From NCBI GenBank assembly GCA_027314825.1, contig DAHVAB010000051.1, positions 1 through 10,875 of the forward strand: a stretch of DNA of 10,875 nucleotides. Reading direction: 5' to 3'. The notes under the pieces are model-generated. The model ran no database searches. It was not told where the DNA came from and saw nothing but the letters and a program-made list of their open reading frames with translations. Shown here in pieces: positions 1 through 5,238 of the stretch. Positions within the stretch are counted from its first letter, which is position 1. The number at the start of each line of letters is the position of its first letter. The translations under genes and the position numbers were made by a program. The stretch comes from Solirubrobacterales bacterium (GTDB lineage: Bacteria > Actinomycetota > Thermoleophilia > Solirubrobacterales > Solirubrobacteraceae).

Positions 1-425
1 GCGGCGCGGGCGTAGAGCGGCCCCTTCACATCGCGGTCGATCGATTGAGAGGTTACGGCGATCTCCACGACCAGCAGTGCCGTGCGGGGGTGGTGTCCCG
101 GTGACGGGCGCTCCGCGTAGACCGCGACGTCCGGCTCGGGCTCGGAATGCGGTTGGACCTCCAGCGGTGACTGCACTCGCAGCGCCAGGCGCGCGGTCGC
201 GAGGTGATCGGTGAGCCGTTCGAGAACCGTCGCATGTGCCGGGCTCTGCGGGCTCATCTCGACCAGCACCCCGTCCAGCAGCTCGACATGCTCTCCCGCA
301 AGTGCGCCAGACTCGACGATCCGGTTGTAGGCATCCACGTCGAGCAGGTGCAGCGGCAGGCTCTCGCCCGCCCGCCCGCCGATCCTGACCCTCGTCCCCG
401 TCGTGGCTGTCGCGGTAGCGGCCAT
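1..425 (-). CDS. Uma2-family (DUF820) PD-(D/E)XK nuclease-like protein, 3' end missing
   Basis: The reading frame stays open from an ATG at 425 to the left edge, giving 141 residues of a family usually about 180-200 long, so only the C-terminus is missing. Visible hallmarks are an N-terminal E-L-L-D-G strand (residues 48-52), E-P-E-P-D-V-A-V (95-102, carrying the candidate metal-binding D99), L-V-V-E-I-A-V (118-124, E121) and R-D-V-K-G-P-L-Y-A-R (131-140, K134). This order of D, E and K residues is that of Uma2/DUF820 proteins, which have a restriction-endonuclease-like fold. Their cellular role is largely unknown; they are heavily multiplied in Cyanobacteria and some Actinobacteria. The start is supported by a TACCAT box six bases upstream, as expected for a leaderless transcript. 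The gene is divergent from the AbrB-domain ORF at 569; a functional link between the two is only a guess. Confidence 0.85.
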   Translation of the reverse strand, partial: MAATATATTGTRVRIGGRAGESLPLHLLDVDAYNRIVESGALAGEHVELLDGVLVEMSPQSPAHATVLERLTDHLATARLALRVQSPLEVQPHSEPEPDVAVYAERPSPGHHPRTALLVVEIAVTSQSIDRDVKGPLYARA

Positions 426-431
426 CGTCTC

Positions 432-437
432 ATGGTA
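432..437 (-). promoter_or_regulatory. Probable -10 box of a leaderless promoter for the Uma2 gene
   Basis: On the minus strand TACCAT is followed by exactly six bases (GAGACG) and then the ATG at 425. A TANNNT hexamer at this distance places the transcription start on the start codon. The same spacing occurs at three other genes in this window. No convincing -35 box was seen. Confidence 0.5.
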
Positions 438-452
438 CCCCCGCTTCGGGGG
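438..452. repeat. Small GC hairpin upstream of the Uma2 promoter
   Basis: CCCCCG and CGGGGG form perfect 6-bp arms around a CTT loop, directly upstream of the TACCAT box. It is followed at 452-467 by a near-palindrome, GCGCTCCGCGGGGCGC, with one mismatched pair. It could be an operator or a transcript hairpin for the plus strand; short GC palindromes also arise by chance in such DNA. Confidence 0.35.
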
Positions 453-568
453 CGCTCCGCGGGGCGCTTCGATCTGGATCGCACACCATGCCGCCGACGC
501 TCACAGGTTGGAACGGGACGCGCGTGAGCGGACCCGGGCGAGCCGGTGGCTTCACGCTAAGCAAAGGC

Positions 569-940
569 ATGCCGAGGATCTCCAGCAAGCACCAGGTGAC
601 GCTTCCCAAGGAATCGCTCACGCAAGCCGGACTGAGCGTCGGCGACGAGGTCGTGATCGCCGGGCTGAGAGGCGTGAGTCCCACCACCGCGCCGCCGCTC
701 GCAGGCGCACAGAGTGCTCTGAGGGTTCGCATCCCGAGAGTGAGGCACGATTCGCGTGCGGTATCGCGCGCCCCGGCGAATTCGTCGCCGCCCCCCGGGC
801 GCGCGATGAGCGCAGCACCCAACCTCCAGCCCATTGCACGAGTGGTGGCAGGGGCGTCCGTCACGAGGGCGGGCTCGATGGTGCTGGCAGGTGGCGCGGC
901 AGCGGTCGCAGAGGCGATAGCCGACCAGCCCCGTCGCTGA
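569..940 (+). CDS. AbrB/MazE-type (SpoVT-AbrB) domain protein with long tail
   Basis: From the ATG at 569 the protein opens with M-P-R-I-S-S-K-H-Q-V-T-L-P-K and continues to A-G-L-S-V-G-D-E-V-V-I-A, the swapped-hairpin DNA-binding domain of AbrB-like transition regulators and toxin-antitoxin antitoxins (residues 1-32). Such domains bind DNA as dimers and usually autoregulate. An upstream in-frame ATG at 488 would add 27 residues without family character, so 569 is preferred; no good ribosome binding site decides it. After residue 35 the last strand expected in the domain (V-L-L-R-like) is missing. It is replaced by about 88 residues of Ala/Pro/Arg/Ser-rich sequence, so the gene may be frameshifted, decayed, or fused to unrelated sequence. 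No toxin gene of the PIN or PemK type lies beside it. The domain call is firm; whether the full ORF is expressed is not. Confidence 0.55.
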   Translation: MPRISSKHQVTLPKESLTQAGLSVGDEVVIAGLRGVSPTTAPPLAGAQSALRVRIPRVRHDSRAVSRAPANSSPPPGRAMSAAPNLQPIARVVAGASVTRAGSMVLAGGAAAVAEAIADQPRR

Positions 941-957
941 GCGACGCGCGCGGCAAC

Positions 958-1043
958 GCGGCCGGCCGGCACGTCCGCGCGCGCAGCCGACGCCGCGCGC
1001 AGCGGTCTCCCCCGGCGAGCACGTGGACGTGCCGGCCGGCCGC
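958..1043. repeat. Perfect 19-bp inverted repeat with 48-bp spacer
   Basis: The left arm GCGGCCGGCCGGCACGTCC (958-976) is the exact reverse complement of the right arm (1025-1043). The 48-base spacer is itself rich in GCGCGC. The repeat starts 17 bases after the AbrB-domain ORF and ends 16 bases before the -35 box of the secreted-protein gene. It could be a paired operator, a strong transcript hairpin ending the upstream transcript (there is no T tract after it), or the footprint of a mobile element. The sequence alone does not decide. Confidence 0.75.
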
Positions 1044-1059
1044 TGCCAACCGGCCCCTG

Positions 1060-1088
1060 TTGCAAGCAGCGCCCCGTGGGCGTAATAT
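1060..1088 (+). promoter_or_regulatory. Sigma-70-type promoter of the secreted-protein gene
   Basis: TTGCAA at 1060-1065 and TAATAT at 1083-1088 are separated by 17 bases, the optimal spacing for a housekeeping sigma factor. The predicted start of transcription is near 1095. A ribosome binding site, AGGAGG, follows at 1095-1100. The A/T-rich boxes stand out sharply in this GC-rich DNA. Confidence 0.65.
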
Positions 1089-1103
1089 TGCGACAGGAGG
1101 GTC

Positions 1104-2075
1104 TTGCGGAGCCTACAAGTGTCATGGAGAGGGGCGCTTGCCGATGTGGCGGCGGTAGCCTGCCTGGCGGCCGCGACCGCGACGGTCGCCGGCCCGGCGG
1201 TGGCATCGACCGGACATCGGGACCGCAGGACCGACCGGGGGGCGGCTGCGGCCGGGGCCCAGGCGGCCGCAGCCCCCACCCGCCCCGCGGACGCCGCGCA
1301 AACCGCTGAGGTGGCGACCCTGAACGCCTCCTTCACCCCCGACCGGCTGGGCGCCTCCACCACGATCGGCTTCGGCTTCAGCGTGCACACCACGACAGGC
1401 CTCGCCCCGCCGCCGCTCAGCTCGCTGGACCTGCGGATGCCGGCAGGGATGGACTACGTCTCAACCACCCTCGGCCTGGCGATCTGCCACCCCCGGGCGA
1501 TCATCGCGCACGGCGGCAAGGGCTGTCCGGTCAACTCGCGGCTCGGCTACGGCTCCGCCTACGTCGAAGTCCCGTTCGGCTCGGGCGCCGGCCACGAGCT
1601 GCCGCGGATCGAGGCGTTCATGGGCCCGCCCGTCAAAGAAGACATGGTCGTCCTCTTCTATGTCAACGGCCAGATCCCCGTCTTCGCCCAGCTCGTCTTC
1701 TCAGGCACGGTCCTGCCCGACAGCGGCCCGTTCGGCACCCAGCTCGAAGCGAAGGTGCCGCTCGTGGAAAGCGTGCCTGAAGGCCCCGACGTCTCGATCG
1801 TGCGCGCACAGAGCACGATCGGACCCCGCCACGTCCTCTACCGGCGCATCAGCAAAGGCAGGGTCCACTACTTCCACCCGCAGGGCATAGCCGTCCCGGA
1901 ACACTGCCCGGCCGGCGGCTTCCCCTTCTCCGCCAGCTTCACCTTCCAGGACGGCAGCCACGCCGAAGCGAGCACGACCGTACCCTGCCCGAAGCCGCGC
2001 CACGGCAACGCCCGCCGGCATCGCGCGCACGGCGCGCAGAGCAGCACCCGCCTGCGCCGCGCCCGCCGCGCCTGA
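1104..2075 (+). CDS. Secreted protein of a lineage-restricted family, unknown function
   Basis: The 323-residue product starts with a Sec signal peptide (about residues 1-34, Arg at 2 and 9, Ala/Val-rich core, likely cleavage after A-V-A at 32-34). An Ala/Arg-rich linker and a globular domain of about 225 residues (72-298) follow. The domain holds four cysteines (128, 141, 268, 295) that could form two disulfides outside the cell. It has β-rich text such as A-S-F-T-P-D-R-L-G-A, F-M-G-P-P-V and F-P-F-S-A-S-F-T-F-Q-D-G. I recognise this pattern from hypothetical secreted proteins of Thermoleophilia, for which I know no function. The last 25 residues are strongly basic, perhaps for wall or polysaccharide binding. 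The TTG start at 1104 follows AGGAGG (1095-1100) by three bases, a little close; a GTG at 1119 is the alternative and keeps the signal peptide. The stop codon directly abuts the stop of the convergent Fic gene. Confidence 0.8.
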   Translation: MRSLQVSWRGALADVAAVACLAAATATVAGPAVASTGHRDRRTDRGAAAAGAQAAAAPTRPADAAQTAEVATLNASFTPDRLGASTTIGFGFSVHTTTGLAPPPLSSLDLRMPAGMDYVSTTLGLAICHPRAIIAHGGKGCPVNSRLGYGSAYVEVPFGSGAGHELPRIEAFMGPPVKEDMVVLFYVNGQIPVFAQLVFSGTVLPDSGPFGTQLEAKVPLVESVPEGPDVSIVRAQSTIGPRHVLYRRISKGRVHYFHPQGIAVPEHCPAGGFPFSASFTFQDGSHAEASTTVPCPKPRHGNARRHRAHGAQSSTRLRRARRA

Positions 2076-3557
2076 TCACGGCGGGTCGCTCAGATGCAGG
2101 TTGCGCTCGGAGGTCTCCTCCGGCGTGCGCAGCGCATTGGTCAGCTCCATCGCCCGCGCGAGCCGATCACGCTCGCCCCACGGCATCTTCGCCGCCCAAT
2201 CCTGAAGCCGGTCGATCGCTCGCCAGATCGGTCGAGCGTTGCCAGTGCGGCTCAGAGCGCGCAGCGCGCCCAGGTACTCGTCGCGGAAGCAGAGCGGGAC
2301 CACGACCCTGCACTGCCCCACGCTCGAGAGCTGTGCGTTCATCAGCAGCCTCGCCACACGCCCGTTCCCATCCGCGAACGGGTGGACCTCGGAGACCAGG
2401 AACATGGCGAAGACCGCGCGGGGCAGCCCCGCGGGCAGCGTCTGCATGGTTGCAAACCCCTCCCGCAGCGTGCCCGCCACCAGCTCCGGCGCGACGAACA
2501 CGGTCGCCCCCGCGCGGTTCGGCGTCTGCTTGTACTCGCCGGGACCCACATGCGGCCGGCCCCCCATCACCAGCCGGTGCGCGCGGCGAAGGTAGCCCTC
2601 CAGCATCTCGGGGCTGCTCGGCGGCACTGCGCGCAAAGACGGCTCCATCACCGCCTCGAAGGTTCCCTGGATGTCGTGGGCGTCGGCGGGTCGCGCTGCG
2701 GGAATGCGCCCCTCGAAGACGATCTCGTGCGCCTCCTCCAGCTCGAAGACCGTCCCCTCGATCCAGTTGGAGAAGTACGCCTCGAAGAAGGCGAGCATCC
2801 GCTGCGGATCGGAAGGCTCCGGCCGGATCGCCGCCTGCTGCGCGGCCAGCTCTGCGCGCAATCTCTCAAACAGGGAGAGCCGGGCGGTGTCGAAAGGCAG
2901 GCCCGCCGCGCGGGCACGGGCCGCCCGGCTGCGGAGCGGCCCCTCACGGCTGCCGCGCAACGTGCCGATCACGCGCTCGAGCGCGGCCAGCTCACGGGCG
3001 CCGTCCAGCGCCGGCGCGATCTCCCGCGCGCCGTCGAGCAGCTCGCCGAGGGCATCCTCCCCCCGGCTCTGAGCGAGGCGCTCCAGCCACTCCTCCAGCT
3101 CCTGTGCTCGCAGCGTGCGCGCCACGGCGGCACGGGCGCGGGAGGGACGCAGGTTCTCAAGCGCCGTCCGCGCCTGACCGGAGATGTGCAGCCCCGCGAA
3201 CCGGGCGTCGCCGGGCAGCGGCCCGGGACCGTTGCGTGGCCGCAGGGTCAGGCCGGGCAGCCGCACGCGCCGGGGGTCGCGCGGAGCAGGGCCGACGTCG
3301 AGGAGCAGCGACCCGTCGTCCGCCGGCCCGGCGAGCACGGCGCTGCGATCCACGATCACCGCATCCGGAAAATAGAGGGCCGCGACCTCGTGCCAGCGGC
3401 GGCGGATCAGCTGACCCGCCGGCTCGGTGAGATTGCGCGTATAGAGCCCGCGGGCGAGCCGCCGGATCTCCCCCCGCGCCGCCGCACGGGAAGCCCAGCC
3501 GCTGTCCCGCGGCCGGAAGACCTCCGGCAGCTCATGCAGGTTAACGGTCGCCATCAC
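2076..3557 (-). CDS. Fic-family protein with AbiEi-like winged-helix N-terminus
   Basis: The 493-residue product joins two modules. The C-terminal Fic domain (about 250-460) has the complete catalytic motif H-P-F-A-D-G-N-G-R-V-A-R at 392-403. This is the signature of enzymes that move AMP (or another phosphate-containing group) from a nucleotide to target-protein hydroxyls. It also has the flap-region text G-E-Y-K-Q-T-P-N-R at 340-348. S-N-W-I-E-G at 263-268 matches the (S/T)xxxE(G/N) self-inhibition motif. Its position N-terminal to the Fic core makes this a class II Fic protein, held inactive by E267. The N-terminal part (about 8-135) reads like an AbiEi-type antitoxin: a winged-helix start ending in R-L-A-R-G-L-Y-T and then a D-R-S-A-V-L-A-G segment. 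The start is GTG 3557 or the adjacent ATG 3554. It is transcribed alone from a promoter carrying an inverted repeat. Targets cannot be read from sequence; self-regulated transcription is inferred. Confidence 0.9.
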   Translation of the reverse strand: MMATVNLHELPEVFRPRDSGWASRAAARGEIRRLARGLYTRNLTEPAGQLIRRRWHEVAALYFPDAVIVDRSAVLAGPADDGSLLLDVGPAPRDPRRVRLPGLTLRPRNGPGPLPGDARFAGLHISGQARTALENLRPSRARAAVARTLRAQELEEWLERLAQSRGEDALGELLDGAREIAPALDGARELAALERVIGTLRGSREGPLRSRAARARAAGLPFDTARLSLFERLRAELAAQQAAIRPEPSDPQRMLAFFEAYFSNWIEGTVFELEEAHEIVFEGRIPAARPADAHDIQGTFEAVMEPSLRAVPPSSPEMLEGYLRRAHRLVMGGRPHVGPGEYKQTPNRAGATVFVAPELVAGTLREGFATMQTLPAGLPRAVFAMFLVSEVHPFADGNGRVARLLMNAQLSSVGQCRVVVPLCFRDEYLGALRALSRTGNARPIWRAIDRLQDWAAKMPWGERDRLARAMELTNALRTPEETSERNLHLSDPP

Positions 3558-3565
3558 AGAGAGCA

Positions 3566-3580
3566 GGCAGAATAACTGCC
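3566..3580 (-). promoter_or_regulatory. Inverted repeat overlapping the probable -10 box of the Fic gene
   Basis: On the minus strand GGCAG-TTATT-CTGCC is a perfect inverted repeat with 5-bp arms. It contains a -10-like TATTCT (3574 down to 3569). That box lies 11 bases before the GTG start and 14 before the ATG, predicting a leader of only a few bases. An operator placed over the -10 box would suit autorepression by the protein's own AbiEi-like DNA-binding domain. No clear -35 box and no ribosome binding site were seen. Confidence 0.4.
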
Positions 3581-3659
3581 ATCTAAGCAGCGCCAGAGGC
3601 GATTAGCGTGCAGATAAGCCGCGCGCCGACGCCGCACGCGATCACCTCCGCGCCGCCCA

Positions 3660-4619
3660 TCACCGCGGCAGGCGCTCGGCCCGATCCAGCCGCCGGTTGT
3701 AATCCTGCGCCGCCTCTCTTATCCCCTCCCCCCGGCCGGGGAAGAGGGTCGCCGTGACATGGCGCAGGTAGCGCCGCGGCGAGTGGCCCGGCACGATCAG
3801 CGCCGCGAGCGCCCTGATCGCGTAGGAGAGGGCCGTAAGCCAGCGGAAGGCGAGACGATGGGCCGTACCGTGGTGCTTTGCCATGTAGAGCTCCCGGCCC
3901 CGCGCGAATTCGACGATCCGCCGCTCCGGGACCGCGTCGTTTGAGAGCTGCTCATGGTGGATCGCCCGCGCTCGCGGCACATGGATGCTCTCCCAGCCGG
4001 CATCCCGCAGCCGCCTGGCGAAGTCGACCTCATCGGAGTAGACGAAGAAATCCTCATCCAGGTAGCCGACCTGCGCCGCCGCCTCACGGCGAACCATGAG
4101 CGCGGAGGACTGACACCAGTCGACCCGCCGGGTGTGCTGCCCGCCGCTCTGCACGACCAGGCGCCTGTGCAGGAACAGCGCGCCGGCCAACGCCGTCCAG
4201 GCTGAGGGAAAGCGCCAGGCGCATGGTTGCGGCGAGCCGTCGGGAGCGCACAACGCGGCCCCCGCCAGAGCGGCCTGCGGCCGCTCCTTCAAATCCTCAT
4301 GCAGGGCGAGCGTCGCGCCCGGGAGCAGCTGCGAGTCCTCGTTGAGCAGCAGGACGAAGGCTCCGCTCGCCTGCGCCAGGAGCCGCGAGTCGGCCGCCGC
4401 CTTGCCGCCCCGGCGCGTGAGCTCGATCACCCGGTCCACGGCCGGGTGCGCCCGCGCCGCCTCCGCGGAGCCGTCGCCGGAGGCGTTCTCCAGCACGATC
4501 GCCTCCGTAACGAACGGCAGCCGCTCCCGCTCGGCCGCGATCGCATCGAGGCCCCGCACCAGCAGCTCCCGCTTGCCGGTGGAAACCACGCAGAAGCTCA
4601 CCTCGACGGTCGCGGACAT
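3660..4619 (-). CDS. GT2-family glycosyltransferase, WbbL/rhamnosyltransferase-like
   Basis: A 319-residue soluble GT-A enzyme. The nucleotide-sugar binding half begins V-E-V-S-F-C-V-V-S-T (5-14) and has E-N-A-S-G-D-G-S (44-51). L-L-N-E-D-S (91-96) stands at the metal-binding DXD position. Farther on, W-C-Q-S-S-A-L-M-V-R (168-177) and L-D-E-D-F-F-V-Y-S-D-E-V-D-F-A-R-R-L (187-204) form the acceptor/catalytic segment typical of WbbL-like rhamnosyltransferases. The C-terminal F-A-R-G-R-E-L-Y-M-A-K-H-H-G also fits that group. The sugar is not certain. The frame remains open upstream to 5270, but that extension is Arg/Gly-rich noise running antisense to two other genes. The ATG at 4619 matches the family start and has a TACTGT box exactly six bases upstream. 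It is transcribed alone, divergently from the membrane protein at 4785, and may serve the same surface polysaccharide as the cluster at the right edge. Confidence 0.88.
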   Translation of the reverse strand: MSATVEVSFCVVSTGKRELLVRGLDAIAAERERLPFVTEAIVLENASGDGSAEAARAHPAVDRVIELTRRGGKAAADSRLLAQASGAFVLLLNEDSQLLPGATLALHEDLKERPQAALAGAALCAPDGSPQPCAWRFPSAWTALAGALFLHRRLVVQSGGQHTRRVDWCQSSALMVRREAAAQVGYLDEDFFVYSDEVDFARRLRDAGWESIHVPRARAIHHEQLSNDAVPERRIVEFARGRELYMAKHHGTAHRLAFRWLTALSYAIRALAALIVPGHSPRRYLRHVTATLFPGRGEGIREAAQDYNRRLDRAERLPR

Positions 4620-4625
4620 GGCCGG

Positions 4626-4631
4626 ACAGTA
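4626..4631 (-). promoter_or_regulatory. Probable -10 box of a leaderless promoter for the GT2 gene
   Basis: TACTGT on the minus strand is followed by CCGGCC (six bases) and the ATG at 4619. No ribosome binding site is present, which fits translation of a leaderless transcript. The -35 position carries no recognisable box. Confidence 0.5.
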
Positions 4632-4656
4632 GCGGCACGCCGCACCGGGGGTACGC

Positions 4657-4689
4657 GGCATGCGGCCCGCCGCGGGCGCACCGCATGCC
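4657..4689. repeat. Hairpin between two divergent promoters
   Basis: GGCATGCGG (4657-4665) pairs perfectly with CCGCATGCC (4681-4689). After a 2x2 internal mismatch the loop continues as a 4-bp stem (4668-4671 with 4675-4678) around a 3-base loop. The site lies 26 bases upstream of the GT2 -10 box and 84 bases upstream of the 4773 box. Neither gene runs into it, so it is no terminator for them; an operator or a hairpin in an unseen transcript is possible. Confidence 0.5.
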
Positions 4690-4772
4690 CGTCCCGGGCC
4701 GCCCGCGGACCCGTTCGGTGCCGTGCGTGATAGATGCGGCCATGATCGGGCCCCGTCGTCATCCGGCCGGTC

Positions 4773-4778
4773 TATCCT
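4773..4778 (+). promoter_or_regulatory. Probable -10 box of a leaderless promoter for the small membrane protein
   Basis: TATCCT is followed by GATGGC (six bases) and then the GTG at 4785. The nearby ATG inside GATGGC is out of frame with the protein. No ribosome binding site precedes the GTG. Confidence 0.55.
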
Positions 4779-4784
4779 GATGGC

Positions 4785-5150
4785 GTGCTGCTGCGTACCT
4801 ACTCGAGCCTCACAGGGGCGGCGCTCCTGGCCTCGCGGATCGTCTGCCTGATCGTGATCGCATGGTTCGTCGTCTTCGCGGTCGGCGCCTCCAAAGAAGC
4901 CTCCACGCACCAGCTCAACGAGGTCGCCACCGCCACCAACGGGACGCAGAGGACGGTCTCCGAACCGCCCGCCACGGGCGTCCAGAAGACGCTCGACGAA
5001 GCGGCCAAAGCGATCACCTCCCCGTTCGCGAGCGTCGCCTCCTCCTCCAGCAGCGCCTGGCTCATCCACGGCGTCGACACGATGCTCGCCCTGCTGATCT
5101 ACGGCATCGGCTTCGGCTTCCTGGTGCGCGTCCTGCGCGTGCGGGTGTAG
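4785..5150 (+). CDS. Small two-helix membrane protein, unknown function
   Basis: The 121-residue product has a hydrophobic helix at about 11-34 (L-L-A-S-R-I-V-C-L-I-V-I-A-W-F-V-V-F-A-V) and another at about 97-116. They are joined by some 60 polar residues rich in Ser, Thr and Ala that probably lie outside the cytoplasm. The protein ends in a short basic tail (R-V-L-R-V-R-V) that would stay inside. I know of similar short hypothetical proteins in Solirubrobacterales but no function for them. The GTG start is supported by the TATCCT box six bases upstream and by the helix beginning soon after. It lies upstream of the hydrolase gene on the same strand with an 88-base gap that holds a separate promoter-like box. 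The two may be co-expressed but need not be. Confidence 0.75.
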   Translation: MLLRTYSSLTGAALLASRIVCLIVIAWFVVFAVGASKEASTHQLNEVATATNGTQRTVSEPPATGVQKTLDEAAKAITSPFASVASSSSSAWLIHGVDTMLALLIYGIGFGFLVRVLRVRV

Positions 5151-5226
5151 GCCGGCCCGAGCTTGCGGTCGCGGTCGCGCCCCCGCGGCGCCCCCCCCGC
5201 GCCCCCGAAGGGTCCCCGGCGCCGTG

Positions 5227-5232
5227 TAGTGT
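5227..5232 (+). promoter_or_regulatory. Probable -10 box of a leaderless promoter for the hydrolase gene
   Basis: TAGTGT is followed by GAGGGG (six bases) and the ATG at 5239. The GAGGGG could also act as a close-set ribosome binding site if transcription starts farther upstream, so this case is less clear than the others. Confidence 0.45.
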
Positions 5233-5238
5233 GAGGGG

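Noticed and set aside
1118..1163. Lipoprotein signal at the cysteine in the leader of the secreted protein.
   Set aside because: The residues before C20 (A-V-A) do not give a lipobox, and the hydrophobic core continues past it; a standard signal peptide fits better.
430..1393. Long minus-strand open frames opposite the AbrB-domain ORF and the start of the secreted-protein gene.
   Set aside because: They show Arg/Ala/Cys-rich text, no domain, and would run across the inverted repeat and the promoter at 1060-1088.
2094..3575. A plus-strand open frame of 493 codons, as long as the Fic protein on the other strand.
   Set aside because: It mirrors the Fic gene, is rich in Arg/Gln/Pro without any family motif, and the minus-strand frame carries complete Fic and inhibition motifs. 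Equal length is a coincidence of stop-poor GC-rich DNA.
3606..3639. Possible hairpin GCGTGC/GCACGC between the GT2 stop and the Fic start.
   Set aside because: Only 6-bp arms with a 22-base loop and no T tract; not distinguishable from chance, so it was not called a terminator.
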